DNA of 64,000 nt from Tritrichomonas musculus (GCA_039105265.1 JAPFFF010000048.1:1116001-1180000); one strand, 5' to 3'. Shown: positions 41,765 through 52,916, counted from the stretch's first letter. Notes: a model not told the origin generated them from the sequence alone. Translations and numbers: made by a program.

Positions 41765-43552
41765 ATGAAAAAAATAGCCCAAGGGAATTTGTCATTTTCC
41801 TTAAATAAAGAAGACAAAACAGCAGCGGTAATTGGATTTGAAGATCATGAAGATCACATTTTAATTCCTAGATCAATAAAGTATGAATCTGATGAATTTA
41901 TTATCACACGTATATCGAAAGATTCATTCAAGTACTCGTCTATAAAATCAATTGACTTCCCTCCAGATTCCGGACTTCATGTAATTGAAAAGCACGCATT
42001 TATTTATTCTACAATTGAAAGCCTTACAATTCCATCAACCGTTTCTGAGCTAAAAAGAGGCTGGTGTGCTGGAGTTACAAAATTAAATAAAGTTCTAGTA
42101 AATAAAAATAATCCACACTTTAAGAACCACAACAATGAAATAGTCATTGGGAAATCTGATTCAAAAAGTGACAATTTTGATGTTTTAATTTTCGCAAATC
42201 GAAACATCAAAAGTCTCTCAATTCCTGAAAGCGTCAAGATCATTGGTCCATATTCATTTTCCTGTTCATCAATTGAAAACATTTCAATTTCACATCACAT
42301 CACCAATATTTGTTCAAAAAGTTTCTATTGTTGTCAAAAACTTAAATGTATTGAAATTCCAATTGATTCAAAACTTCAAATAATTGAGAAAAAAGCATTT
42401 TCGTGTTCGCCAATTGAACAGATTTTCATTCCATCACATGTTACGAGCATTGGTGAGAATTGTTTCTTCAATTGTAATCGCCTTCAAAAAGTTGAGTTCT
42501 CAAAAAGTTCTGAACTTCAAACAATTGAAAAATTTGCTTTTTCTAAGTCATCAATTGAAAGTATTTCCATACCAAAAAAAGTGACATCAATAGAAGAAGG
42601 CACTTTTTATGGCTGTCAAAATCTTTTGGAAGTTGAAATTCCAACTGATTCTGAAATCAGAACGATAGGATTGAAATCATTTGCACATTCGTCAATTAAT
42701 CACATCACGATTCCAATCCACGTGAATCAAATTTGTGAAGGCGCCTTTATAAAGTGTGAAGGACTGGTTAGTGTTGATGTCCCTGAAAATTCAGAGCTTC
42801 GAATGATTGAGAGCAATGCATTTGACAACTCAGCAATTGAGAGGCTTTCTATTCCATCAAGTATTTGTGAGCTAAAAAGTGGCTGGTGTGCTGGTGTTCC
42901 CAATTTGAAGAAGATTTCAGTGATTCAAAATAGCCAGAAAAACATCTCTTCTTGCTGTGATGGCAAACTGATCGTTGGCAAAACAAAAATTGAGAGTGAT
43001 GTTTTTGATGTCCTTGTTTTTGCTGAGCGTGATGTTAAAAAAGTGACAATTCCATCAGATATTACAAAAATTGAATCATACGCTTTTTCTGCGACACTCA
43101 TCAAAAGCATCTTTATTCCACCTCAAGTGTCAGAGATATGCGAGGGCGCCTTCTTCTGTTGCAAAAATCTTTCTCACGTTGCAATTCATCCCGATTCAAA
43201 ATTGGCAACAATTGGCGATAAAATGTTTATGTTTTCGACAATTGAGAGTTTTGTGGTTCCACGAAATGTCATCAAAATTTGTGATGATGCATTTGCTTTT
43301 TGTTCCAAGCTACAGTTCGTTGAATTTCCAATTGACTCTCAACTTCAGGTCATTGAAAACTCGTTTGCTAGGTCATCAATCAAAAGCATTTTTATTCCTC
43401 GAAATGTGATAAAGATTGATGAGCAGGCCTTTGATTCCTGCAATCAGCTTAGAATTATTGAATTTGATGAAAACATAAATAAGAGAATCATTGAAAATAT
43501 CAAACATGGAGAATGTAAACGTGCCATTTTGATGATTCCTCCTTCATTTTGA
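41765..43552 (+). CDS. BspA-like leucine-rich-repeat protein
   Basis: The protein has 595 residues, starts at an ATG and ends in TGA. It is almost entirely LRR_5-type repeats of about 23 residues (pattern SIESISIPKKVTSIEEGTFY and close variants), more than 15 units. A variant unit with the conserved SELKRGWCAGV / CELKSGWCAGV insert occurs twice (about 95 and 365), showing internal duplication of a long block. There is no signal peptide, membrane anchor or cytosolic tail. BspA-like proteins form very large families in trichomonads; some are surface proteins that bind host or bacterial ligands. Location here cannot be told. It lies 100 bp after the hydrolase copy, and a partial copy follows downstream. 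Confidence 0.92.
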   Translation: MKKIAQGNLSFSLNKEDKTAAVIGFEDHEDHILIPRSIKYESDEFIITRISKDSFKYSSIKSIDFPPDSGLHVIEKHAFIYSTIESLTIPSTVSELKRGWCAGVTKLNKVLVNKNNPHFKNHNNEIVIGKSDSKSDNFDVLIFANRNIKSLSIPESVKIIGPYSFSCSSIENISISHHITNICSKSFYCCQKLKCIEIPIDSKLQIIEKKAFSCSPIEQIFIPSHVTSIGENCFFNCNRLQKVEFSKSSELQTIEKFAFSKSSIESISIPKKVTSIEEGTFYGCQNLLEVEIPTDSEIRTIGLKSFAHSSINHITIPIHVNQICEGAFIKCEGLVSVDVPENSELRMIESNAFDNSAIERLSIPSSICELKSGWCAGVPNLKKISVIQNSQKNISSCCDGKLIVGKTKIESDVFDVLVFAERDVKKVTIPSDITKIESYAFSATLIKSIFIPPQVSEICEGAFFCCKNLSHVAIHPDSKLATIGDKMFMFSTIESFVVPRNVIKICDDAFAFCSKLQFVEFPIDSQLQVIENSFARSSIKSIFIPRNVIKIDEQAFDSCNQLRIIEFDENINKRIIENIKHGECKRAILMIPPSF

Positions 43553-43803
43553 ATTACAAATAGCATAGTATAATTTAGTTCATGGAATCAAAAAAAAAAA
43601 TATTTTTTGCACCATTTTTTTATTATTTCAATGTATAGTTACCTAAATTCCAACTTTTGGCAATTATAATTATTTTACACGCTTTTCATTTTTTGAAAAA
43701 TTTGAGAATTAAAATTATAATATTCAAAAATATCTCATCATGTTAAGTATTCATATCTTGTTTTAAAGAGGAAACAATTGTTTATTATATAATACAACAA
43801 GAA
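43553..43803. other. Spacer between BspA gene and its partial copy
   Basis: AT-rich, with no feature recognised. Confidence 0.4.
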
Positions 43804-43834
43804 GGGGCTTTAGCACAACGGTAGTGCAGCGAAG
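43804..43834 (+). pseudogene. 5' half of a tRNA gene
   Basis: GGGGCTT, TA, GCAC-AACGGTA-GTGC, A reproduces positions 1-26 of a tRNA, with a perfect 4-bp D stem and a good A-box. After this the sequence turns into BspA-derived DNA, so the anticodon and T arms are missing. The amino-acid identity is not determinable. Confidence 0.65.
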
Positions 43835-43841
43835 ATGGAAC

Positions 43842-44072
43842 AAATTTCCAATTGACTCTCAACTTCTGGTCATTGAAAGCTCATTTGTTAGGTCATCAAT
43901 CAAAAGCATTTTTATTCCTCGAAATGTGATAAAGATTGATGAGCAGGCCTTTGATTCCTGCAATCAGCTTAGAATTATTGAAGTTGATGAAAACATAAAT
44001 AAGAGAATCATTGAAAATGTCAAGTATGGAGATGTATACGTGCATTTATAATGTTTCATCCTTCATGTTGAG
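43842..44072 (+). pseudogene. Partial duplicate of the BspA-like gene end
   Basis: This block matches the 3' end of the BspA gene (43324-43554) at roughly nine of ten positions, including PIDSQL(Q/L)VIE and the final NINKRIIEN. It lacks the rest of the gene. The copy's tail has drifted (the frame stops at 44051) and it has no start of its own. Its left border abuts a tRNA half. Confidence 0.85.
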
Positions 44073-44240
44073 TTATATAAATGACAAAGAATATTCAATG
44101 AATCAAATTAAAATTAGTTAAATTGAGAAAAACTGAATTAAATATATTAATTAGTTTCTTGTTACCTATTTGAAAAAAAACTCATTAATAAGATTTTCAT
44201 TATTTGATTTAAATAAATTGGAAAATATCAATTTTGAATA

Positions 44241-45107
44241 GACTTGTTATTTTGAGAATCGATATCATAAATGTCACTTTTTTTCTTCTGATACTCGATT
44301 ATCAGTTTAAAAATCTGATATCGAGATTATCGATTATCAAGATATCAGATATGAAATGTGATATGAAAATAATTGTAAACTTGATATCAATTACCGAGAT
44401 CTCGAGATCTCAAACAGATTCATCTTTTTTTATAATTGGTATAGGTGATTTTATAATACAGTAAGGTTTCAAAATTGGAAAACGTTTCAAAATAGGAAAA
44501 TCGACTTTTTGAGAAAAAAATTTTCATTAATAAAAATGAAAGAAATAAAGAAATAGAGAGAAAATCTTGTTTAAACCTACCGTTTTAAGAAATAATATTT
44601 CCATGATTAAGTTTATCACACAGCTGTTTGTGACATTATATTCATCAAATAGTGTTTTCCTATCTCTATATGAAAAAATGAGCATCATTCAAAAAGTGGA
44701 TTTTCCATTTTCGCAACGCTATAAAGGAAAATCCAAATTTGAATTAAATTCGTTATTTTGACTTTTATTTTAAATTCATTTTAATCGTTTTCTATGAAAA
44801 AGTAGATTTTCCTCTTTTGAGACGTTTTTGAATTTTACAACCTTACTGTATTTAAAAATATATAATATAATGTATTGATGTTTATTTTAAGATTAAAATC
44901 AAAAAATACATTCTTTTTTTATGAAATATTTGAGATTATAATACGATCATATTTTTTTCAAAAAGTTTAATTGAAAATTCTGATATCAAAAGCTGAGAAA
45001 AAAAATTCTCGATCTCTGAAATAGATCTCGAGAATCTACGTATATTTATGTATCGATATCAAAAAGTCAATCAATTCTCGATCTCGAGAATCGAAGAATA
45101 ACAAGTC
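44241..45107. mobile_element. TA-flanked inverted-repeat element containing a second one
   Basis: GACTTGTTATT at 44241 and its inverted copy ending at 45107 are flanked by TA (44239-44240 and 45108-45109). The next 100 bp on both sides are full of GATATC, TCTCGAGA and CGAT motifs in inverted, diverged arrangement, suggesting long old inverted ends. No transposase is present. A younger element lies inside at 44459-44848. Confidence 0.75.
44459..44848. mobile_element. Nested 390-bp TA-flanked miniature element
   Basis: The ends begin CAGTAAGGTT and are inverted at 44841-44848 and inwards (the next 40 bp also match with several changes, e.g. GGAAAATC(G/T)AC). TA flanks both sides (44457-44458 and 44849-44850). 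There is no coding capacity. CAGT-type ends with TA duplications are common in pogo/Tc1-type families. Confidence 0.8.
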
Positions 45108-45109
45108 TA

Positions 45110-47919
45110 TGCGTGTGTAAACTTAGTCGTAAAAAGTTTGCAGCAACTTCTAATTAATAGACTTTATAAATATGCTGATCTATAATGAATACTTCATATG
45201 GTTCAAGCTGCCTATCGCAGATGAGTTCTTTTCGAACTTTAATTCTGCTTGCGATACTGGTTTTTGAATAATAATTATATATCGAATTCATGAATTTGTT
45301 TATTTTGATTTGCATAATGTTGAATCAAAAGTTGCTTTCGGTTATTAAACATAGAGAGAAGGTCAATTTTATGTTTCTGTTTTCTGATAATCGATTTAAG
45401 ATGGTGAATTTCTCTTTAGAAGTTGAGAAACCTTGCTTTTTTCATTATAATTATAACTAATTGCTTTTCTTCAGAAAAATAATAATTATTATTGTCTGAA
45501 AAAGTTTGATTTTATAATCATGTTCTATCAAAAAGTGAAGATTTCATACTTTTGTTATTCCAAAATGGACCTACCGTTTGCTCTCATACAGACATATTTT
45601 ATTTATTTCAATATAAATATTTAATTTTTCCTATCCTGGCAACCTAATTTTCAATTTTTTTTTTTGGGATTTGTAAAGATAAATAAATATTTACCAGCAA
45701 AACTTTATTACTATCATTATTGCTTAAATATTTATATATAATATAGGTTAATAAAAAATATTTTATGTTTTAATTCCAAAATATTACTTAAATTATTAAG
45801 ATATAATCTATTCAAGATAATTTAATGATAAGTGAGATGATGTACTTTTATATAGATATTATTCTTAATGATTTCAAATTACAATTAATTGAAAAGGTAA
45901 TATTCAATTTTTCAATTAATTTTGAATATTTTTTTTATTATTTTAATTCAAAAAAAATGTATGGAAACTCGAAAAAAACGAAATAGAAATAACTAGTGGT
46001 TTTTAAATCATCATATTTTATAATATGTTTTTATATTGAATTCTATATTATTATAATAGCCATAAAATATTATATTTAAATTTTATTGTGAGATATATGC
46101 AAAATATATAAATTGAATAAATAAAAACTATTAAGTATTCAAAAATATGATTCAAGTAATCCATTATGTAAATCAATAAAAATTTATTGTACATTGGAAA
46201 TATGAATGAATATAAAATGTTATATATATAATTATTAATTATAATTTAGAGTTTGAAAAATTAAATAAGATATTGGAAATTTAAACTATGATTTTAATTT
46301 CAATAAAATGTTATTAATTTTATTGAATGATTACATACAATAATTTGAGAAAATAAAAATCTATCATTATTTTCATTAATAATGAGAAATTAAAATAGCT
46401 CATACAATTATTTATGAATGCTTTATCAAAATATTTTTATACCTTTGAATTATGGATGAGTTTTTAATTTTGAATGCATTTGGAGATTTATAATTATATA
46501 TGTATTTATATGTAAATAATTTTTGTGTTTTATTTTATGATTATTTTATCATATTTTGAATTTATATTTGATATAAATTCTATTAAAGAAATTGTTTTAA
46601 TAAGATAAAAACAAATAATCCAAATTTTATACTCACAAAATATTTGAAGAGCTTTTATGTTAAACTTTATGCAAACATAAATATCATAAAATAGAAACAT
46701 ATTTAACCTAATTCGCTCGGTAAAACCTCATTATATTTTATATTATAAGGCATATGTTGTTTAGAGCTTGTAATATTATTCCAGTCTTTCCAGAAAATTC
46801 AAGATTTTTTGTGAGAACCAAAAAACGTGCTTATTCAAAAAAATGAATATTAAAATAAAATAGACGTTTATTTGAGAGGATTTGGTTTTCAAACATTTTT
46901 ATCTTTTTTTAATGGCTATATCAAGTTTCTTTGCCTCGATAAAAAACCATTAATTTTATTATATAATAACATATCCGAAAATTATGTTAAACGGTTAAGC
47001 CAATCTCTCCAGAAAAATCACATTTTTTTTAGTCGTAAATTTAATTTATAATATCTTCATAATTAGTGAAATAATAAGTGATATAAAATACAAACTAGCA
47101 TTCAAAAACAATAAAACATATGTTAAGAAAATGCAAATGCACATATATGATGGTATCATGCAGATATTCCATTTTGATGAGAAAAAATTAATTGGTCTAT
47201 AAAGTTAAATATATATAATATATCATAAGTATGATATGAATATTCAATGTTACCGATCAATATTTGCTATATAAAAAGATAAAAGTATTTCAAAAAACAT
47301 TCCATACATTTTTCAAAAAATTACATTTAACAATAATTTGAATGAATATACATAAAAAGTTATTTCCGATTAACTTATTGAATTAAAAAAGTAAAGTAAT
47401 AAATATAGGATAATATTGGTAAATAAACTTTTAAATAGGATTTATTTTTGATTTTAAATATAAATATTATATATAATATTATATATCAAATAATAAATAT
47501 TTATTAATTTATATACTTCAGTAAAAATGTAAATTATATTTATAGCGTTATATAACAATAGGTTTTTAATAGTTATCGGAAAAATTACTTTTTTTTGAGT
47601 TGACTGATTTTTAATAGAGAAAAATAATTTTAATTCATTATATAAAAAAAGGTTATACTTTTAATAAAAATAACAATTATTAAAATCTATAACGGATTTA
47701 TTTTCAATTTTTTTATAGATTAAATATTTTCTTTTTTTTCTTTCTTAATATTAAGTAAATATATGACTAAAAATACTTTTTAATTTACTTAATTAATATT
47801 ATAAAATAAGAATGTAATATATTTAATCAATTATTATGGATTTAACTAGATATTTAGAAATATAATTTTGTAAATTTTTTCATACAAATTCCTTCTTCTC
47901 AAAAATTCCTAAAAAAAAA
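45110..47919. other. Gene-free AT-rich stretch upstream of cyclase 2
   Basis: No intact gene. A minus-strand coding-like relic lies at about 45450-45180 (QGFSTSKEKFTILNRLSENR and SIASRIKVRKELICDRQLEP, in different frames), family unknown. At about 46700-46830 and 46920-47030 there is an old diverged direct repeat (CCAG(T/A)... TTTCCAGAAAA... and CTCCAGAAAAA). The remainder is A/T spacer. Confidence 0.4.
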
Positions 47920-50900
47920 ATGAAGTCCGATACGCAAATGTCTCAAAATACGTCTCCAATGACCAATTCCTTTTTATCAAGCAACACAAAATATGGAGGT
48001 ATGGTCAAAAAATCATCTAGTAAAATAATACGTAATAGTTTATTACTTTTAATCAGTTATATCGACTCCTCATCTCCACATTTTTTTTCATTACACATTG
48101 TAATTACTTTTTTCCGTATTTTTCAATTACTTGGACCCACTCTTTTTGCAGCTTCGGTACGAATATGGCCTTCAGGTGAATTACATCAGAAAATTATATC
48201 ATATTCATCTATTCTTTATCATATTATTCCCGTCGAATACAGATATCAATCAGCGTATATTATCGAAATCATTTATATTATATTAATTATTTTTTATTAT
48301 GTATTAGTTTTAACTTCAGCTTTTATTTACAAAGATACATCAAAACTTCCCAAGCCAGTTGTAATCTTAATTTCAATTTTAAATGGATCAGTTATGTATT
48401 TAATCCATCCCATCGCTCTTCAAATGGCTTCACAAGAAGTTTCTCGTTTAATTATGGGGATGGACACTTACTGTAACAAAATAATAGACATAGTTCTAGC
48501 CGTTTTGACCTATGTTTTTGCACTATTTTATGCATATACATTTGCCAAAGTCATGTCTATTACATTATTATTCCGCCCGACATCATTACTATCAACTTTG
48601 CACAACCCTCAATTAATTGTCATATCGTCAACCTACGTTATTACAATTCTCTCCGGCATATCTACATATCTCTCAAAAATCCCATTCATTATCTTAAGCA
48701 TTCTAACTGCCATAGCAATTGGCTTTACAACCTATGTAGTTTTTTTGCCTGCCTCCTTTGTTCGATCTAGTGACATGCGCCTTGTATTTAGCACATGTGT
48801 ATCAGGAGCCCTTAATTCATTAATTGTAACCATTTTTGCTGCCATTGACAAGAAAGCCTCATTAATAGTATTATTTGTCATTATTGCCGTGTTTGTCATA
48901 GCCATGATTGCTTCATATCCGATTATAGACAACTATGAAAAAGGATGCCTGAAAACGCTCGATATAATAGCTGAAGACCAGAACGTTGCTGACCACTTTC
49001 ATCATCCCAGTCATCTCATTCGGGATGTCTGCATTGGGTACAAGTATGCACATCCGGTCTGCCTTGATTGGTCTGTTTTTAAGGCTGGTTCTGAAATCTG
49101 GCAAAAATCAGGGGATATTTGGTCGACCTTTGGAAAATTTGTAGCGATTTATCCAGAAGAGAACAATCTTTTATCCTACATCATACACAGCATCGAGACC
49201 AAGAAGATCAAAGGAAACCTCACCAAACAGACAATAGCACAAGGCAGAATGGTTCTTACTCAAAGGGAGAGTTCACTATCGTCGCAATTGAAGAGAAAGA
49301 TGCAGCACGTTGGCAAAGCAGTTCATCATTCGAAGCGGAAATTAAGGCACATTTGGGATCTTGTTATTCAGGGCAACACTCATGAAATGGAGAGCGCTGT
49401 TAACAGTTCATACAGGACAATTAACAAGACAGAAGCTGAGTTCATTCACGTGCTCTCTGAATACCCAAATAACCGTTTTATCGCCCGTTCTTATGCGCGC
49501 TTCTTACAAGAAGTGAAGGCCGATTCAAAAGGCTTTCACGAATGGGTTGAAAAAGTGAAAATTTTACAACGTGGAATTCATGCAACCGTCGATAATACTC
49601 ACATTCTCGGCATTGAAGCTTTTCCGAATTTGCCGCATATTTTAACCGTCACAAATGAAGGAAAAAACGTCCAAATAACCGGCGAAACTGAGTCTGCTTT
49701 TCAACTCGACGTTGACATCGAAGATGACCCTGTTAATGAGAACATGTCAAACATTCGTGAGCAAATAAAATCATTGAAAATACCATCGTTACGTTGCGTG
49801 TCATTCATGTCGATTATCGTCTTTCTGGTCTTCATCGTGGCACCTGTAATTGCGATCTTTTTCGTTGCAAACGATTACAAAGAAACGCTGAATCAGCCTC
49901 TAGAGTTCATGTATTACTTGTCATATTTAAGAACACTTGCGAGTCAGCTTCCGTCTTTCTCTTTCCATTCAATTTTTGAGGACTATCCGCCTAAAGATCC
50001 AGTTTTTGAGAAGCCCGATTTTTCTGACATAAATCTATCGGCTTTCGGTTATTATACAACGACCAAAGATCAATACAATTTCCTCATTAAAGAGCTGACA
50101 ACAAACCTTGAAGCGATTGGAAAATTCAGAGCCTATGGTAACGATAAACCGTTAATTCAACCGGCGACCGATAGGACCTTCAAATCCATTCTAAACTACA
50201 AGTTTTACACTGAGAAAGGAAACTACACAGAATTGAATGTCTCTGTTCAAAGTGCCTTGATGGACTATTCAATTCAATTGACCAAATTAAGCTCAATTGA
50301 GAACGTTACAAATTCGACCTTAGTTTCACCTATTGTCATGAATCCTCTTGTTAACACCGAGACAGTGAATAACGCAATCTCCTACTCAATCGAGTCCATT
50401 GTCAACTACCTGCGCGAAATCAAGGACAACATGGGCAATCTCATGTTATATGTCTTTATCGGCTTGGTCATTTTTTTCGTCATTTTTTATACGGTTTTGA
50501 TCGTCGTGGAAATGAAGAAGATCCAATTAAACAAGCACGAAATTTACAGCTGCTTGACTTCTCTCCCTAAAAACGTGGTCAGCGCGCTCGCCGAGTCTCT
50601 CCGTGTGCTCAAGAAGGACACGGAAGGAACGCGAACAACGGAAGTCGATACAGAGTTCTCCAAGCAAGAGGACAACATTCTCAAGCTCTTCGCTGCTGCT
50701 GGCGATGATTCATCGAGTCACTCATTCGACCGTTATGTTGTCATTTTGTGCAACATCCTTCTGCTCGTCATCGACATCGTCCTTTGCTTCCTCCTAACCG
50801 ACATGTTCAAAAAAGTGACAACTAAACTGGTCGAAAACGGGCCACACTTAGACTACGTCTTCGGCGCAATCGCGTACATGATAGAGGCCTTGAATAACGT

Positions 50901-52593
50901 CAACCTCGCTTGCACTATCGACAACGAGGCTTTCAATTACACCAAGAACTCAACAACGCTCCTCATCTATTCTAGAACGTACGTTGACTACTTCACTTAC
51001 TTCTACCAAAGAGCGCGCTACGGGGGCAATCTGACAAATGACCCGCCGTTCCCGTATTTTGCGGAGGTTGACAGAGAAGCGGAAGAGATTTATTCGTGTG
51101 AGAATCCAGACGCTATTCCAATCACGTATAAAGACATATACACGTGCTTTACACCGGACCAACAGACAACTTTATTTGTCGGCTTGGTCGAAAAATTGGC
51201 CTTACCCGTCATTTTAGGAAATCAAAGTGCTTTGAATAAATCTGACCAATTGTTCACCGATTTGTGGTACGCAAGCGCAATATTACTTTATCAGTCATTC
51301 TTCAATCCTATGTTCGAGTCGATTCTCCCACAGTTGAAAAATATTATCGATTCTACTATCCCTGATACATTGCCAATAGTAATCGTCCTAGTTGTCCTGG
51401 CCTTCGTAATAGTGATTGTACTGAACGCTATGATATCGTTCGACATTAAACGGCTTAAATTCGCCCTATCTCTACTATTGCATTGCCAATCTAACGTAAT
51501 CATGCAGACACAGAAAATCATAGACGTGCTAAATGGACATTTCACCTCAAAGGGGAAAGAATCAACCACCAGAAACCAGCGGTTTTTCACAGAAGTTGTA
51601 TGGAATCTTCCAGATTCGATCATTGTCATCAACAACCAATTTGTCATAACCGCCGCCAACAAATCAACAGAACGTATCTACAGTCTTCAATCCGCCGATC
51701 TTGTTGGCACCAAAATAAACACTTTCCTAACTTCACCCAATTTTTCAGATAACATGTCAGACCTAATTACGAAAGCTGCACCAGTTGCGGTAGCTGTTAC
51801 TCCCACTGTTGCTGAATATAAGAAAGAAGGAGGCACCACAAACCACCTTGAACTTTCATGCATCCTCTTCAACCAAAATTACGTCTTGACAACTCGCGAC
51901 GTCACGCGAATGTTTGTCTACAATACGTTAATTGACGAAGAGCGAGCAAAAAGTGACAAGTTATTGGCATCGATTCTTCCGCCATCAATGGTTGTCCGCG
52001 TCCAGCGTGGCGAGAAAAACATCTCTTTTGCTGTCCAAAGCGCAACCATTCTCTTCTTAGATATCGTCTCTTTCACGCCGTGGTGCGCCTCAAACACGGC
52101 AGCAATGGTCATGCAGACGCTGAACAACATGTTCAAGCTGATGGACACAAAACTGGCGACTCACGCAACAGCAACAAAGATAAAATGCATCGGCGATTGC
52201 TACATGTGCGCGGGCGGAATTTTCGACGAAATAAATCAGCCAAACGTCCATGCAAAGGAGATCGTGGAGTTCGGCCTAGAAAGCTTGGAATGCATGAGAG
52301 AACTGGACCAGACTTACGGCCTTGAGCTGAAGATTCGCGTCGGAATAAACACAGGAGGACCAATTGTGGCTGGAGTGCTGGGAACAGAGAAGCCGACATT
52401 CGAAATTCTCGGCCCTGCAATTAACATGGCACAGCAGATGGAGCACCACGGGGTCCCGATGCAGGTGCACATATCTAGAAGCGTTTACGAGCTTGTCTAC
52501 GGCGGATCATTCGTGATCAAAGAAAGAGGACAGATTGAAATCAAAAGCGGAAAAGTGATTACTTACTTGGTGCACGATCCAAAAGCGCCATAA
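47920..52593 (+). CDS. Multi-membrane PAS/class III nucleotide cyclase (paralogue 2)
   Basis: The protein has 1557 residues and aligns end to end with the cyclase at 23831-28513, with the same order: membrane bundle, helical cytosolic region (YPNNRFIARSYARFL), two outer domains, PAS (about 1224-1332) and cyclase domain (about 1372-1550). Metal-binding Asp1381 (FLDIVSFT) and Asp1426 (CIGD) and the Lys of KIKCIGD are conserved, and the usual transition-state Arg is again Gln (Gln1506). The catalytic domain is nearly identical in protein to paralogue 1 but differs at most third codon positions, so the duplication is old and under strong purifying selection. The outer domains diverge most, suggesting different ligands. 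The latter two thirds use far more C/G-ending codons than the first kilobase. Confidence 0.93.
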   Translation: MKSDTQMSQNTSPMTNSFLSSNTKYGGMVKKSSSKIIRNSLLLLISYIDSSSPHFFSLHIVITFFRIFQLLGPTLFAASVRIWPSGELHQKIISYSSILYHIIPVEYRYQSAYIIEIIYIILIIFYYVLVLTSAFIYKDTSKLPKPVVILISILNGSVMYLIHPIALQMASQEVSRLIMGMDTYCNKIIDIVLAVLTYVFALFYAYTFAKVMSITLLFRPTSLLSTLHNPQLIVISSTYVITILSGISTYLSKIPFIILSILTAIAIGFTTYVVFLPASFVRSSDMRLVFSTCVSGALNSLIVTIFAAIDKKASLIVLFVIIAVFVIAMIASYPIIDNYEKGCLKTLDIIAEDQNVADHFHHPSHLIRDVCIGYKYAHPVCLDWSVFKAGSEIWQKSGDIWSTFGKFVAIYPEENNLLSYIIHSIETKKIKGNLTKQTIAQGRMVLTQRESSLSSQLKRKMQHVGKAVHHSKRKLRHIWDLVIQGNTHEMESAVNSSYRTINKTEAEFIHVLSEYPNNRFIARSYARFLQEVKADSKGFHEWVEKVKILQRGIHATVDNTHILGIEAFPNLPHILTVTNEGKNVQITGETESAFQLDVDIEDDPVNENMSNIREQIKSLKIPSLRCVSFMSIIVFLVFIVAPVIAIFFVANDYKETLNQPLEFMYYLSYLRTLASQLPSFSFHSIFEDYPPKDPVFEKPDFSDINLSAFGYYTTTKDQYNFLIKELTTNLEAIGKFRAYGNDKPLIQPATDRTFKSILNYKFYTEKGNYTELNVSVQSALMDYSIQLTKLSSIENVTNSTLVSPIVMNPLVNTETVNNAISYSIESIVNYLREIKDNMGNLMLYVFIGLVIFFVIFYTVLIVVEMKKIQLNKHEIYSCLTSLPKNVVSALAESLRVLKKDTEGTRTTEVDTEFSKQEDNILKLFAAAGDDSSSHSFDRYVVILCNILLLVIDIVLCFLLTDMFKKVTTKLVENGPHLDYVFGAIAYMIEALNNVNLACTIDNEAFNYTKNSTTLLIYSRTYVDYFTYFYQRARYGGNLTNDPPFPYFAEVDREAEEIYSCENPDAIPITYKDIYTCFTPDQQTTLFVGLVEKLALPVILGNQSALNKSDQLFTDLWYASAILLYQSFFNPMFESILPQLKNIIDSTIPDTLPIVIVLVVLAFVIVIVLNAMISFDIKRLKFALSLLLHCQSNVIMQTQKIIDVLNGHFTSKGKESTTRNQRFFTEVVWNLPDSIIVINNQFVITAANKSTERIYSLQSADLVGTKINTFLTSPNFSDNMSDLITKAAPVAVAVTPTVAEYKKEGGTTNHLELSCILFNQNYVLTTRDVTRMFVYNTLIDEERAKSDKLLASILPPSMVVRVQRGEKNISFAVQSATILFLDIVSFTPWCASNTAAMVMQTLNNMFKLMDTKLATHATATKIKCIGDCYMCAGGIFDEINQPNVHAKEIVEFGLESLECMRELDQTYGLELKIRVGINTGGPIVAGVLGTEKPTFEILGPAINMAQQMEHHGVPMQVHISRSVYELVYGGSFVIKERGQIEIKSGKVITYLVHDPKAP

Positions 52594-52898
52594 TATTTTT
52601 ATTTATTTATTAAAATGTGTTGAATTTTATTTATTTCATCTTTTATTTCTTTTGTTCTGATTTTAGTGTTTGTTTGCAAATTAATTTTAAAGGCGTCATT
52701 CATTTGATAAGCATAAAAATCATAGTTTGATCAATTTGATTTATTTAATGTATAAAACCAGTAGATAACGAAGACCAAAAAATATCCAGAATCTGGAATA
52801 TATCATTGAGAAAGATCCCTATAATTCTAAGATTTTTTCAAATCTTAGAGTTTTTTTTTTTAAAAAAATCTTTTGGCTGACGCACTCATTCTTCAAGA
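52594..52898. other. Spacer after cyclase 2
   Basis: AT-rich. An imperfect inverted repeat (CTAAGATTTTTTCAAATCTTAG near 52828-52849, shown here only by its two halves AAGATTT and AAATCTT) is the sole structure seen. Confidence 0.4.
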
Positions 52899-52903
52899 TC
52901 ATT
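52899..52903 (+). promoter_or_regulatory. Candidate initiator (Inr) of the 105-residue gene
   Basis: TCATT lies 14-18 bases before the ATG at 52917, matching the trichomonad TCA(C/T)(A/T) initiator and its short-leader spacing. It rests on motif and spacing only. Confidence 0.35.
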
Positions 52904-52916
52904 TTTTTTTGAAAGT

